From: Pseudonocardia sp. DSM 110487 | GTDB lineage: Bacteria > Actinomycetota > Actinomycetes > Mycobacteriales > Pseudonocardiaceae | DNA length: 64,000 nt | Direction of reading: 5' to 3' | Assembly (NCBI RefSeq): GCF_019468565.1 | Contig: NZ_CP080521.1 | Coordinates: 9,920,001 to 9,984,000 of the forward strand | In this document: positions 21,523 through 29,942 of the stretch, piece by piece | How the letters are laid out: each line of letters opens with the position of its first letter | Numbering within the stretch: the stretch's first letter is position 1 | Translations under genes and position numbers: made by a program | Notes under the pieces: generated by a model | What the model was told of the DNA's origin: nothing | Database searches by the model: none | What the model saw: the letters and a program-made list of their open reading frames with translations, nothing else

Positions 21523-22215
21523 GTGACCGTGGCCTTGCCGCAGCTCGCCCTCGCCGGCCCGCTCGACCAGGCGGGCCCGATCACGGTGTGGGCGGTCGTC
21601 CTCGTCTTCGTCTTCTTCGAATGCGCCTTCATCATCGGGATGTTCCTTCCCGGTGACTCGCTCCTGCTCGCGGCCGGCGTCGTGCTCGCCCACGGCGCGC
21701 ACGAGACGAGCGCGTGGACGCTCGGGTTCGTGGCAGCGGCCGTCGCGGTCGCGGGGAACCAGGTGGGCTACCTCGTGGGCCGCTACGCCGGCACCCGCAT
21801 GCTCGCCCGCCGCGAGGGCCGCATCCTCAATCGCGCCAACCTCGAACGTGCCGCCGCGTTCTTCGACCGATGGGGGTTCTGGGCCATCGTGGTGGCCCGC
21901 TGGCTGCCGTGGGTGCGCACCCTCGCGCCGATGATCGCCGGCGCCGCCCGGATGGACAACCGGCGCTACATCGTGGCCAACGCCGTCGGCGCGCTCCTGT
22001 GGGTGCCCACGCTGATCATGCTCGGCTACTACGGTGCCGGTCTGCTCGACACGCTCCCGTGGCTCAAGGAGGCGGCCACGATCCTCGCCATCGGCTTCTT
22101 CGTCGTCGGCAGCGGCTACGGGCTCTACCGGTACCTGCAGGACGTGCGCAAGCCCGTGGACGAGGCCGCCCCGCACCCCGAGGACAAGCCCGACGACCTG
22201 CGCGACGCCGCCTGA
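21523..22215 (+). CDS. DedA family membrane protein (second copy)
   Basis: A 230-residue paralogue of the preceding gene. MFLPGDSLLLAAG and ARWLPWVRTLAPMIAGAARM mark the same family. An acidic hydrophilic tail (HPEDKPDDLRD) replaces the basic tail of the first copy. The two differ throughout, so the duplication is old. GTG start at 21523. Distinct tails suggest different partners or lipid substrates (inference). Confidence 0.92.
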   Translation: MTVALPQLALAGPLDQAGPITVWAVVLVFVFFECAFIIGMFLPGDSLLLAAGVVLAHGAHETSAWTLGFVAAAVAVAGNQVGYLVGRYAGTRMLARREGRILNRANLERAAAFFDRWGFWAIVVARWLPWVRTLAPMIAGAARMDNRRYIVANAVGALLWVPTLIMLGYYGAGLLDTLPWLKEAATILAIGFFVVGSGYGLYRYLQDVRKPVDEAAPHPEDKPDDLRDAA

Positions 22216-22257
22216 CGCGAGTCGCGGTCTGGATGCGCGCGAGTCGCGGTCTGGATG
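22216..22257. repeat. two-unit direct repeat, 22-bp period
   Basis: The 20-mer CGCGAGTCGCGGTCTGGATG occurs at 22216-22235 and again, identically, at 22238-22257. It begins right after the stop of the second DedA gene and lies 33 bp from the end of the convergent GH76-like gene. Probably a small slippage duplication; no function can be assigned. Confidence 0.85.
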
Positions 22258-22289
22258 CACAGATGTCGCGGGCGGTGGGCGGCCGGGCC

Positions 22290-23354
22290 TCAGGCTTCCT
22301 GGAGGCGGGCGGCGGCCTCCAGGAGCATCCAGCCGGACAGCTGCACCGACAGGTCGGCCTCCGGCACCCGGGCCCGCGGTTCCGAGGCCAGGTCGCGCCA
22401 CTCCGCAGAGAAGATCGGCCCGCCGCCGATCTCGGCCCGCCCCTTCCAGACGGCCTCGGCGTTGGCGAACACCAGCTCACGGGTGGCATCGGCCAGTTCG
22501 GGCAGGCGCAGGGCGGCATCGGCGAGGTAGCGGGCCGTGATGCCGGCGAAGAGACCACCGTCGCCCCCGCCCGACCCCGGCAGCACGCCGTCCGGCCCCG
22601 CCAGCCGATGCCGCACCGCGTCGACGATGGCGAGCGCCCGGTCGGTCCAGCGCTGATGACCGTCGCGGGCGGCCAGCTCCACGCACGCTCCCAGGTAGAC
22701 GCCCTGGTTGTAGGTGTAGATGTACGGCTCGACGGCGCGCACGGTGCCATCGGGCGCGATCCGGACGCCGTCGCGGACCAGCCCGGAGTCGGGGTCCACG
22801 AGCGTCTCGGCGATCCAGTCGGTGATGGCCGCGGCGAACGCGCACTGCCCGTCGCGCGCCAGCAGGATGGCGGCCGGGCCGTTGGCCGGGGCGGCCTTGA
22901 AGTCGTCGTGGCGGCGCCACCAGATCCCGCCGCCACCGGCCTCGGACCACCCGTCGTGCAGCCGGATCATGATCCTGGGCAACGCCGAGGGGCCGGCCCG
23001 CCCGACCAGGGTGCCCCCGCGCTGCAGCGCAAGGCCGAGCCATGCGATGTCGTCGTAGTAGCGACCCAGCCACGACCAGCCGTTGCGCAGCCGCACGCTG
23101 CGCGCGAACGCCGCGATCGCCTTGGCCCGCGCCCGGTCGGGGGCGCGCAGCTGCGCGTCGATCAGGCAGTCGAGCAGGTGCGCCTGCCACCAGTAGTGCC
23201 ACGGCACGAGCGGGGCGGGCAGCCGGCGGGGCCAGCGGATCCGACCGATCCGGGTGCCCGGCAGCACGCCGCCGACGCGGCGCACGTGCCGGCGGACGAC
23301 AGCGCGCTCGGCGACGCCAGCCCGTTCCCTCCAGTCGACGTCCGCGGCAGCCAT
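22290..23354 (-). CDS. glycoside hydrolase family 76-like protein
   Basis: A 354-residue alpha/alpha-barrel protein. RYYDDIAWLGLAL contains the paired Asp of GH76 alpha-1,6-mannanases, and GIWWRRHDDFKAAPANGPAAIL and YTYNQGVYLGA are also characteristic. GH76 enzymes act on alpha-1,6-mannans; in actinobacteria related proteins may process mannan-type envelope glycans. The ATG at 23354 gives an N-terminus without a signal peptide (MAAADVDWRERAG), so the protein looks cytosolic, unlike most secreted GH76 enzymes. The enzyme activity is predicted, not certain. Confidence 0.82.
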   Translation of the reverse strand: MAAADVDWRERAGVAERAVVRRHVRRVGGVLPGTRIGRIRWPRRLPAPLVPWHYWWQAHLLDCLIDAQLRAPDRARAKAIAAFARSVRLRNGWSWLGRYYDDIAWLGLALQRGGTLVGRAGPSALPRIMIRLHDGWSEAGGGGIWWRRHDDFKAAPANGPAAILLARDGQCAFAAAITDWIAETLVDPDSGLVRDGVRIAPDGTVRAVEPYIYTYNQGVYLGACVELAARDGHQRWTDRALAIVDAVRHRLAGPDGVLPGSGGGDGGLFAGITARYLADAALRLPELADATRELVFANAEAVWKGRAEIGGGPIFSAEWRDLASEPRARVPEADLSVQLSGWMLLEAAARLQEA

Positions 23355-23432
23355 CTGGCCAGTCTGCACGATGTCCTGAAGCGAGGGATCCGCGTCGTTG
23401 ACGCCAAGATCGCGCCAGGTGAGGCTGGTTCG

Positions 23433-24133
23433 GTGCCCGACCACGACGTCCTGATCCCGCTGTTCGACGGCATCCGGCCGCTCGACGTGGCCGGGCCGAA
23501 CGAAGTGCTGGCGGGTGCCGGGCGGCTGCTCGGACACCAGGGAAGCGGGCCCGGCTACCGGGTTTCCCTGGTGGCGGCGAACCCCGGCCCGGTCCGCGGG
23601 CTCAGCGGCCTGCAGCTGGTGGCCGAGGGCCCGCTGCCCGAGTCCGGACCGATCGGCACCCTGCTCGTGCCCGGCGGCGATACCGGCAAGGGCGGATCTG
23701 GACGTCGGCGGGCGTCACCGCGGGCATCGATCTCGCGCTCGCGCTGGTCGAGGCCGACCACGGCGCCGAGGTCGCCCAGCAGGTCGCCCGCCACTCGTGG
23801 TGTTCCTGCGCAGGCCGGGCGGGCAGAGCCAGTTCGCGGGCCCGGTGTGGACGCCGCCCGCGCGCCGGCCCGGCGTCCGCGAGGCCCAGGACCTCATCCA
23901 CGGCAACCCCAGCGCCCGGGAGTTTCACCCGCGCGCTGGGCCGCCCGCCGGGAGACTACGTCGAGCAGGTGCGCGTCGAGGCCGCCCGCCGGCTGCTGGA
24001 GACCGAACGCGTGCTCGTCACGGTGGCCGCCTCGCGCGCCGGTTTCGGTTCCGCCGAGACGATGCGCCGCGCCTTCCTGCGCCGCCTCGGCGTCCCACCA
24101 GACCACTACCGCCGCCGCTTCGCGGTGCAATAG
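23433..24133 (+). pseudogene. decayed GlxA-type (DJ-1/PfpI + AraC HTH) regulator
   Basis: From GTG at 23433 the sequence encodes the start of a DJ-1/PfpI domain (VLIPLFDGIRPLDVAGPNEV ... TLLVPGGD), then the frame breaks near 23690. Further pieces appear in other frames: SAGVTAGIDLALALVEADHG, then SQFAGPVWTPP, then, to the stop at 24131-24133, the AraC part VEAARRLLETERV and RRAFLRRLGVPPDHYRRRF. The nucleophile-elbow segment between PGGD and SAGVTAG is missing and the helix-turn-helix is shortened. At least two frameshifts plus deletions make it nonfunctional. It lies 13 bp upstream of an intact DJ-1/PfpI gene it once may have controlled. Confidence 0.85.
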
Positions 24134-24146
24134 AGAGGACCCGACC

Positions 24147-24785
24147 GTGCAGATCGCCATTGCCCTGTTCCCCCGAGTCACCGCGCTGGACGCCATCGGG
24201 CCCTACGAGGTGCTGCAACGCATCCCCGAGCTGGATGTCGTGTTCACCGGTGAGCGGCGCGGCGAGATCCGCACCGACAACGGCTTCCTCGGGCTCACCG
24301 TCGACGCCTCGTTCGACGACGTGCCCGCACCGGACGTCGTCGTGGTACCCGGCGGGGTCGGGACGGGCGATCTGCTCGCAGGCGGCCCCTACCTGGACTG
24401 GCTGCGCGCGGTGCACCCCGGCAACCGGTTCACGACGTCGGTCTGCAGCGGCTCGCTCGCGCTGGCCGCCGCCGGACTGCTCGACGGTCTCACCGCCACC
24501 TCGCACTGGAGCGTCGCCGAGCACCTGCGCACCTTCGGGGCGGTTCCAGTGCAGGAGCGGGTCGTGGCGCACCTCGACCGGCGGATCATCACCGCCGCCG
24601 GCGTCTCGGCCGGCATCGACATGGCGATCCGGCTCGTCTCGCTCCTCGTCGACGACGTCGCGGCCAAGGCCGCGCAGGTGTACATCGAGTACGACCCGCA
24701 GCCGCCCTTCGACGCCGGGCACCCGAGCAAGGTGGATGCCGCGGTGATGGACCGGGTGGGCGAGTACACGCAGCTCCGCCCCTGA
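24147..24785 (+). CDS. DJ-1/PfpI family protein
   Basis: A 212-residue class I glutamine-amidotransferase-like protein. The nucleophile elbow TTSVCSGSLALAAAG carries the conserved Cys, and the N-terminal acidic partner lies in DAIGPYEVL. The ending SAGVSAGIDMAIRLVSLL is shared with GlxA and isonitrile-hydratase-like members, so it may be a hydratase or a thiol-stress protein. GTG start at 24147 with an AGAGAGG ribosome site. The upstream regulator of the same superfamily is dead, and this gene is followed by a strong terminator hairpin. Confidence 0.88.
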   Translation: MQIAIALFPRVTALDAIGPYEVLQRIPELDVVFTGERRGEIRTDNGFLGLTVDASFDDVPAPDVVVVPGGVGTGDLLAGGPYLDWLRAVHPGNRFTTSVCSGSLALAAAGLLDGLTATSHWSVAEHLRTFGAVPVQERVVAHLDRRIITAAGVSAGIDMAIRLVSLLVDDVAAKAAQVYIEYDPQPPFDAGHPSKVDAAVMDRVGEYTQLRP

Positions 24786-24813
24786 GGCCCGACGGCGGGG
24801 GGCACGGCAGCCT

Positions 24814-24859
24814 CTGATCGCTGCCTGCCGAACTACGATGTGCGGCTCGCAGCGATCAG
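24814..24859. terminator. bidirectional hairpin between the DJ-1/PfpI and Nudix genes
   Basis: Perfect 11-bp arms CTGATCGCTGC (24814-24824) and GCAGCGATCAG (24849-24859) enclose a 24-base loop. It lies 28 bp after the stop of the plus-strand DJ-1/PfpI gene, and its right arm covers the stop codon of the minus-strand Nudix gene at 24856. Position and strength suit a shared terminator. Confidence 0.65.
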
Positions 24860-25344
24860 GTCACTCCCGCCCACTCCCGGAACAGGTCGACGGTAGCGGG
24901 CAGCTGCGAGTGCAGCGGTGCGGGTAATGCCTCGAGCGCGAACCAGCCCAGCTCGTCGAACTTGTGCGGCTCCCCGATCGCCACCGCCTCCGGGTCAACG
25001 CGCACGGCGTTGACGATGGCGACCCAGTGCGAGTCGCCACGCAGGATGTTGCGGACGCCGATCGTCTCGATGTCCAGCGCCTCGGCGGTGTACTCCTCGC
25101 GCACCTCCCGCCGGACGGCGTCGGCGAACGACTCGCCGTGTTCGAGGGCTCCGGCGCCGGAGTCCCAGGTGCCCGGCTCGTCCCGGGCGCCCGCGCCGCG
25201 CCGGGCGAGCAGCACCCGCCCATGTCCGTCCCAACGCATGTCTGAGGTCTGCGCGCGCCGCGAAGCAAGCGCGAAGACCTCAGTGGAGTCACAGCAGATG
25301 AAGACGCAGGAAACCGCAGGAGCGATCCGCGGGTCGACGGGCAT
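24856..25344 (-). CDS. Nudix hydrolase
   Basis: A 162-residue pyrophosphohydrolase. The Nudix box is recognisable as GALEHGESFADAVRREVREEY (positions fit GX5EX7REUXEE), but the final Gly of the motif is Thr. An unusual N-terminal ~45 residues with FICCDSTEVFALASRRAQTS precede the fold. The ATG at 25344 overlaps the stop of the HAD gene (TAATG), so the two are translationally coupled. Substrate unknown; the pairing with a HAD phosphatase suggests nucleotide or sugar-phosphate house-cleaning (inference). Confidence 0.88.
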   Translation of the reverse strand: MPVDPRIAPAVSCVFICCDSTEVFALASRRAQTSDMRWDGHGRVLLARRGAGARDEPGTWDSGAGALEHGESFADAVRREVREEYTAEALDIETIGVRNILRGDSHWVAIVNAVRVDPEAVAIGEPHKFDELGWFALEALPAPLHSQLPATVDLFREWAGVT

Positions 25345-26024
25345 TAGAAGTGCTCGGCGAGCTCGCGGAAGTGCTCGAGGTGCAGCACCCCTCGGTCGGC
25401 GTGGTCGAGCTCGTCGTGCTCCAGCACCCACGTGTGCGGGCTCGGGATGAACACAGCGTTCAGTCCCGCGGCACGGGCGGGAAGGATGTCCGAGCGCGGC
25501 GAGTTGCCGATCATCCACGTCACGCCCGGCTCGAGGCGCCGCTCGGCGACGAGTGACCGGTAGGTGCCGGCGTGCTTCTCCGCCACGATGTGCGTGCTCG
25601 CGAAGTGGTGCGCGAGGTTCGAGGCGTCGATCTTTCGCTGCTGCTCGGCCGGATCGCCCTTGGTGAGCAGCAACAGGTCGTGCCGGGCGCCGAGATCCGT
25701 GAGCGTCTCCGCGACGCCGGGCACGAGCTCCACCTCGTTGAACACGAGCGCGGAGGCCAACTGCTCGATCTCCCGTGCCTCGGCGGGAGATGCAGGCCGC
25801 TCGCTCAGCCGCTCGAAGCAGTCGTGCAGGCTGCGCAGGAAGCCCGCGGTGCCGTACCCGTGCACGACGACGTTGGCGCGCTCCACCTCGTCGAGCACGG
25901 CCCGGGTGGCGGCGCGGTCGAGCGTGGGGTGGGCGAGCCAGTCGAGGTACGCGTCGATGACGCGCTCGAACAGGACGTTGTTCTCCCAGAGGGTGTCGTC
26001 GGCGTCGAAGATTAGACAAGCCAT
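25344..26024 (-). CDS. HAD superfamily hydrolase
   Basis: A 226-residue phosphatase-type protein. Motif I is FDADDTLWEN (nucleophile and acid/base Asp pair), motif II the Thr in LLLLTKGD, motif III a Lys near AEKHAG, and motif IV IGNSPRSDI. The helical cap between residues ~20 and ~100 resembles pyrimidine-nucleotidase-like HADs. It is the first gene of a two-gene unit with the Nudix hydrolase. The substrate cannot be read from sequence. Confidence 0.9.
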   Translation of the reverse strand: MACLIFDADDTLWENNVLFERVIDAYLDWLAHPTLDRAATRAVLDEVERANVVVHGYGTAGFLRSLHDCFERLSERPASPAEAREIEQLASALVFNEVELVPGVAETLTDLGARHDLLLLTKGDPAEQQRKIDASNLAHHFASTHIVAEKHAGTYRSLVAERRLEPGVTWMIGNSPRSDILPARAAGLNAVFIPSPHTWVLEHDELDHADRGVLHLEHFRELAEHF

Positions 26025-26328
26025 CGATGACCTGCGCTTACTACCCGAGGTGACTGAGGAATTCGACGCACGGCGATCAAGGATAGTTGCCGATCCGCGA
26101 CCTCACGACCAACTTTCGCAACAAGGCTCCCCGGCCGGAGTTGACCAGAGGGCCGCTCTGCCATGGTGATCTAGCTCAGGCAGCGAACTCGCCTGCACGC
26201 ACGCCGTGCAGCCAGGCGCGGATCTCCGCCTCCGTGACCTGGCCGTTGTCCGTGCGGTCAGTTGCGCTCGGTCTGACGTGCTCGCTCGGCGGGTACTGCC
26301 TTGCGGCGGCGAGGCGACGGAGTGGTTG
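26025..26328. other. about 300 bp without a convincing gene
   Basis: Between the HAD gene and the short plus-strand frame at 26329. The minus strand at 26176-26230 reads EIRAWLHGVRAGEF before a stop, which resembles the C-terminal tail of DUF397 proteins, but no complete gene can be built around it. It may be a decayed regulator gene. Confidence 0.5.
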
Positions 26329-26622
26329 ATGTTCACGCGCGACGATTCGCTCCCGGGCAGCGTCGTATTCACCAACGAGGCGTCAGGGCGGGACCTGAAC
26401 CGCAACCCGCGTGTCGGCGAGGAGATCATCACCGACACCTACAGGCCGACCAACTTCGACGTGTGGGGGATCGACCGGGCCAGGGTGAACAACGGCCAGG
26501 CCACGGACCTCAACAGCGTGGGCAGCGGGCTCTTCGTGACGGCCGAAGGCGACCGGCTCGAGACCGTCTTCACCAGCGTCGGATCCGCGCCCGTCGTCTG
26601 GACCCTCACCCGCGTGCGATAG
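26329..26622 (+). CDS. hypothetical protein, possibly a truncated gene
   Basis: About 97 residues from ATG 26329; the frame stays open upstream to 26206 without a good start. It has no hydrophobic segment. The sequence FTNEASGRDLNRNPRVGEE and VWTLTRVR at the end suggests a compact beta-rich domain. No ribosome site is evident and the region upstream looks decayed, so this may be the 3' remnant of a longer gene. No family recognised. A strong hairpin follows at 26632. Confidence 0.4.
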   Translation: MFTRDDSLPGSVVFTNEASGRDLNRNPRVGEEIITDTYRPTNFDVWGIDRARVNNGQATDLNSVGSGLFVTAEGDRLETVFTSVGSAPVVWTLTRVR

Positions 26623-26631
26623 CCGTAGGCG

Positions 26632-26695
26632 GTGCACACCTCCGGGCCACCGTGCACACGTCCCGCCGTGGGCACGGTGGCCGCTTGGTGTGCAC
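26632..26695. repeat. long inverted repeat / hairpin
   Basis: Two 24-base arms (26632-26655 and 26672-26695). The outer GTGCACAC/GTGTGCAC and inner GCCACCGTGC/GCACGGTGGC blocks pair perfectly, interrupted by a 6-base unpaired stretch on each side, around a 16-base loop. It lies 10 bp after the stop at 26622 and 79 bp before the DUF4262 start. It could be a terminator for the upstream frame, or an operator or leader structure for DUF4262. Confidence 0.7.
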
Positions 26696-26773
26696 GGTCG
26701 ACCAGATCCGTCGACGAATCCCGCCAGCGCGAGCCTCACCGGTTCTGTCGGTGCTCGAATGTATGTTCGACAC

Positions 26774-27181
26774 ATGGAGCCCATCGCATCCACCCACCAG
26801 GCCGACCAGTACGGCGCCTGGCAGCGCGACACGATCCGTCGCCACGGCTGGGCGCTGCAGCCGATGCCCGGTGACGAGGACGGACCGCCGTACGTCTACA
26901 CGGTTGGGCTGTCCGGCTACGACCACCCCGAACTCATCCTGTTCGCCACCGCTCCCGCCGTCGCGGCCAGGGTGCTCAACGACCTGGGGGAGCTGGTCCG
27001 CCTCGGGCGCGGGTTCGCGCCGGGCGAGCGGGTGCGGCTGCGCAGCGGCGACGTCCACCTGCTCACGTTCCCCGAATCGGCCGATTGGCTCTTCGCGGCC
27101 AACGACCTCTACCGCGCGCCCGGTGCGGCCCCGGTTCCGGCGCTGCTCGTGGTGCCCGCCGACGAGCTGGCGCCGGGCTGA
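26774..27181 (+). CDS. DUF4262 domain protein
   Basis: A 135-residue soluble protein. The N-terminal half DTIRRHGWALQPM, PYVYTVGLSGYDHPELILF is the DUF4262 signature, in which an internal HPEL motif is conserved. The ATG at 26774 was chosen because the longer frame from 26690 adds a low-quality Ser/Pro segment. No neighbour clearly shares its pathway: it runs toward the convergent methyltransferase gene ending at 27220. Function unknown. Confidence 0.88.
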   Translation: MEPIASTHQADQYGAWQRDTIRRHGWALQPMPGDEDGPPYVYTVGLSGYDHPELILFATAPAVAARVLNDLGELVRLGRGFAPGERVRLRSGDVHLLTFPESADWLFAANDLYRAPGAAPVPALLVVPADELAPG

Positions 27182-27219
27182 GCGGCCGCGGCGGGTCCGG
27201 CGACGGAGGCCGCGCCCGT

Positions 27220-27888
27220 TCACCAGGCGGCGTCGAGATCTGCGTGCTGCCGGATCCAGGCGTGCATCGCGATACCTGCGGCCACGCCCGCGTTGATCGA
27301 CCGGGTGGAGCCGAACTGGGCGATCGAAACGGTCAGCGCGGCCGCGGCCCTTGCCTCACCGGTCACACCGGGGCCCTCCTGACCGAAGAGCAGCATGCAG
27401 TCACGCGGCAGCCGCGCGGTCTCGATCCGCGCGGCCCCCGGCGTGTTGTCCACGGCCACCACGGTGAGGCCGTGGCCGTTCGCGAACTCCGCGAGGCCGG
27501 CCACGTCATCGTGGTGATGAACCCGCAGGTAGCGGTCGGTCACCATCGCCCCACGCCGGTTCCAGCGCCTGCGACCGACGATGTGGACGCCCGCAGCGGC
27601 GAACGCGTTGGCCGTGCGCACCACCGTGCCGATGTTGTGGTCATGGCCGAAGTTCTCGATGGCGACGTGGAACGGGTGGGCCCGCAGCTCGAGGTCAGCG
27701 GCCACCGCGTCGCGGCGCCAGTACCGGTAAGCGTCCACGACGTTGCGCGCGTCACCGCGCTCGAGCAGGTCCGGGTCGTACCGCTCGTCGCTCGGCCACG
27801 CCATCGACCCACCCGGCCACGGGCCCACACCCACCTGGCCGGCAACCGCCCACTCGCTCGGCCCGGCCGCGTCAGCCTCCACATCCAT
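27220..27888 (-). CDS. SpoU/TrmH family RNA 2'-O-methyltransferase (Rv0380c-like)
   Basis: SPOUT-fold enzyme that methylates ribose 2'-OH of tRNA or rRNA using S-adenosylmethionine. It has 222 residues. All three SpoU motifs are intact: NFGHDHNIGTVVRTANAF, LLFGQEGPGVT and GSTRSINAGVAAGIAMHAW, which form the trefoil knot. The start at ATG 27888 includes a poorly conserved ~30-residue N-terminus; MAWPSDERYDP further in is an alternative start closer to the usual length. Its place upstream of pyrE matches Rv0380c in mycobacteria. The target RNA is unknown. Confidence 0.92.
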   Translation of the reverse strand: MDVEADAAGPSEWAVAGQVGVGPWPGGSMAWPSDERYDPDLLERGDARNVVDAYRYWRRDAVAADLELRAHPFHVAIENFGHDHNIGTVVRTANAFAAAGVHIVGRRRWNRRGAMVTDRYLRVHHHDDVAGLAEFANGHGLTVVAVDNTPGAARIETARLPRDCMLLFGQEGPGVTGEARAAAALTVSIAQFGSTRSINAGVAAGIAMHAWIRQHADLDAAW

Positions 27889-28568
27889 GGGCCGATGATG
27901 CCCGGGCGCGACGCCGGCCCGCCGCGGGGAGCTTCCGCCGCCGTCGCGATCGCGGTGGCCGGCTTCGCGCGGCCCGCGGCCGCGCCACGAGGATGCGGTT
28001 GCGCACCGACGCGGGCTCGGCGGCGGGCCACCGGAGAGAGTGCCCCCTTGACCGCGGGAACCCTTAAGGTACGTGTGGTCTGCGGAATTGGTGACGTAGC
28101 AGCACTCTCCAGGAGCCCCACAGGCGGCAAGGACGGCCACCCCAGCACGAGGAACAGGGGCCCGGCGAGGCGGCCGGAGGGCCTGCCATCTGAACCTTCG
28201 GCCGTGACCTGGCCGTGACCTCTGGGAATGCGTCACGCTCCCGGCCTGGGAATGCGCCGAACGGTTGCGCGGCATTTCGTCTCAGGACGATCACGATTCG
28301 CCCGGTCACCGACCCGTCCGGCGACTCGCCGAGCCCGCTCGCGCACGGAGAGGTCATCGTGCGGTACAGCGCCGTCGGCGAGCGGCAGGATGCCTCCGGA
28401 ACGCAAGGGTGAGCGGTCACCGCCTGAAGGTGTTACGTCGCGTTCGGTCCAACCATTACGGCAAACGGTGCAATACGCCGCCATTCGTCGCGCCGGTGAA
28501 CGCTTCCGGCCCACTGCACTCTCAGCTTCGCAACCACAAAGCCGCGCCACCTCATACCGTCACCGGCC
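27889..28568. other. 680-bp intergenic region
   Basis: Lies between the divergent methyltransferase and flavocytochrome genes. All frames here are short with no family resemblance. It must hold promoters for both directions. I see no clear operator, RNA gene or repeat in it. The size is unusual for this gene-dense window. Confidence 0.6.
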
Positions 28569-29894
28569 ATGGACCAACGGCTACTGCGCGCAACCTGGTT
28601 GGGCGGCCTCGGGGTGATCGTAAGCGCCCCCTCGCTCGTCTACCTCGCGCTGCCGTCGTCCGGTGGGCTCTGGCACCGGCTCTCGGTCCTCACCGGTCTG
28701 CTCGCGCTGTCGGCACTCGTCTCAGCGGCCGTGCTGCCGTCGCGGCTGCGCTCGCTCAATCGCGCCTTCGGCATCGAGTCCGTCATCGACCTGCACCGCT
28801 TCCTCGGTGTTGCCACCGCGTCGCTCGTGTTCGCCCACCTCGCCTGCGTGGTGGCCGCCGAGCCGGCCAACATCACCTTGCTCGACCTGACCACCGCCCC
28901 CGGTCGGGCGAAGGCGGCCACGATCTCGACGCTCGCGCTGGTCGCGCTGGCCGGGCTCACGGTGCTGCGGAACCAGGCGCGGCTGTCCTACGAGCTGTGG
29001 AAGTTGTCGCACGTCACGCTCGCGGCCACCGCGCTCCTCGCCGCGGCCCTGCACGTCTTGCTGCTCGACCAGCTCGTGCGCAACGCCGTGATCGGCACCA
29101 TGTTCGTGTTGTTCGCGCTGATGCTGGCGATCGTTTTCGGGCACCGCTGGGTGTGGCGCCCGATGTTCGACCCGTCCACCCAGTTCGTCGTCCACGACAT
29201 CCGGCGCGAGAACCCCACCGTGAGCACGCTGGTACTCGCCCCCTGCAGCCGGGACGGCGGGCCGGCGACGACCTGGGCATTCTCCCCCGGGCAGTTTGCC
29301 TGGATCCGCCTGGACCGCTCGGTGATAGCCCAGGAGCACCCGTTCACGATCGCGTCGAGCGCCCACTCCGACGCCACCGAGTTCACGATCCGCCACACCG
29401 GCGACTTCACCAAGGCACTGCGCCGCCTCCCCATCGGCGCCTCGGTCTGGGTTGACGGTCCGCACGGTGCCTTCACCAACGACATCGAGACGTCGGCAGG
29501 CTTCGTCATGATCGCCGGCGGCGTCGGCATCACCCCGATGATGAGCATGCTGCGCACCGCCGCCCACCGGTGCGACCCCCGCCCGTACCGGCTCATCGTC
29601 GTTGCCAGCGCCCCGGAGGACCTGCTGTTCCGGGCGGAGCTCGCGCAGCTGCGGCGCATCATCGACCTCGAGGTCACTGAGGTGCTGCGCCGGCCCGTGG
29701 AGGGCTGGTCGGGTCCCACCGGCGACGTCAACGCCGAACTGCTATCCGCGGTTCTCGGCGGAACCCCGCCCCCAGCGGAGGTGGACTGCTTCATCTGCGG
29801 TCCGCCGGCCCTCGTCACCGATGCCCTCGGCGCCCTGGAGCTCCTGGGCGCCACTCCCGACCGCATCTACACCGAACAGTTCGACATGGCTTGA
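28569..29894 (+). CDS. ferric-reductase-like membrane flavocytochrome (FRD/NOX type)
   Basis: A 441-residue membrane oxidoreductase passing electrons from NAD(P)H through FAD to hemes. The N-terminal ~190 residues have six hydrophobic segments with two bis-histidine pairs, HRFLGVATASLVFAH and HVTLAATALLAAALH, each HX13H as in ferric reductases and NADPH oxidases. The FAD motif HPFTIASS, the nucleotide motif GGVGITPMMSML and the C-terminal ICGPPALV follow. The acceptor could be Fe(III), oxygen or a periplasmic partner. It heads an operon-like set with a DUF4142 protein and two lipoproteins. Confidence 0.92.
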   Translation: MDQRLLRATWLGGLGVIVSAPSLVYLALPSSGGLWHRLSVLTGLLALSALVSAAVLPSRLRSLNRAFGIESVIDLHRFLGVATASLVFAHLACVVAAEPANITLLDLTTAPGRAKAATISTLALVALAGLTVLRNQARLSYELWKLSHVTLAATALLAAALHVLLLDQLVRNAVIGTMFVLFALMLAIVFGHRWVWRPMFDPSTQFVVHDIRRENPTVSTLVLAPCSRDGGPATTWAFSPGQFAWIRLDRSVIAQEHPFTIASSAHSDATEFTIRHTGDFTKALRRLPIGASVWVDGPHGAFTNDIETSAGFVMIAGGVGITPMMSMLRTAAHRCDPRPYRLIVVASAPEDLLFRAELAQLRRIIDLEVTEVLRRPVEGWSGPTGDVNAELLSAVLGGTPPPAEVDCFICGPPALVTDALGALELLGATPDRIYTEQFDMA

Positions 29895-29942
29895 GCGAGC
29901 GCTCCCCCAGCTCCCCCCTCGCTCCCCAAGAGGAAGGCCCCC

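Noticed and set aside
26176..26230. DUF397-like C-terminal peptide on the minus strand (WLHGVRAGEF)
   Set aside because: Too short, with no DUF397 core upstream; noted as possible decay only.
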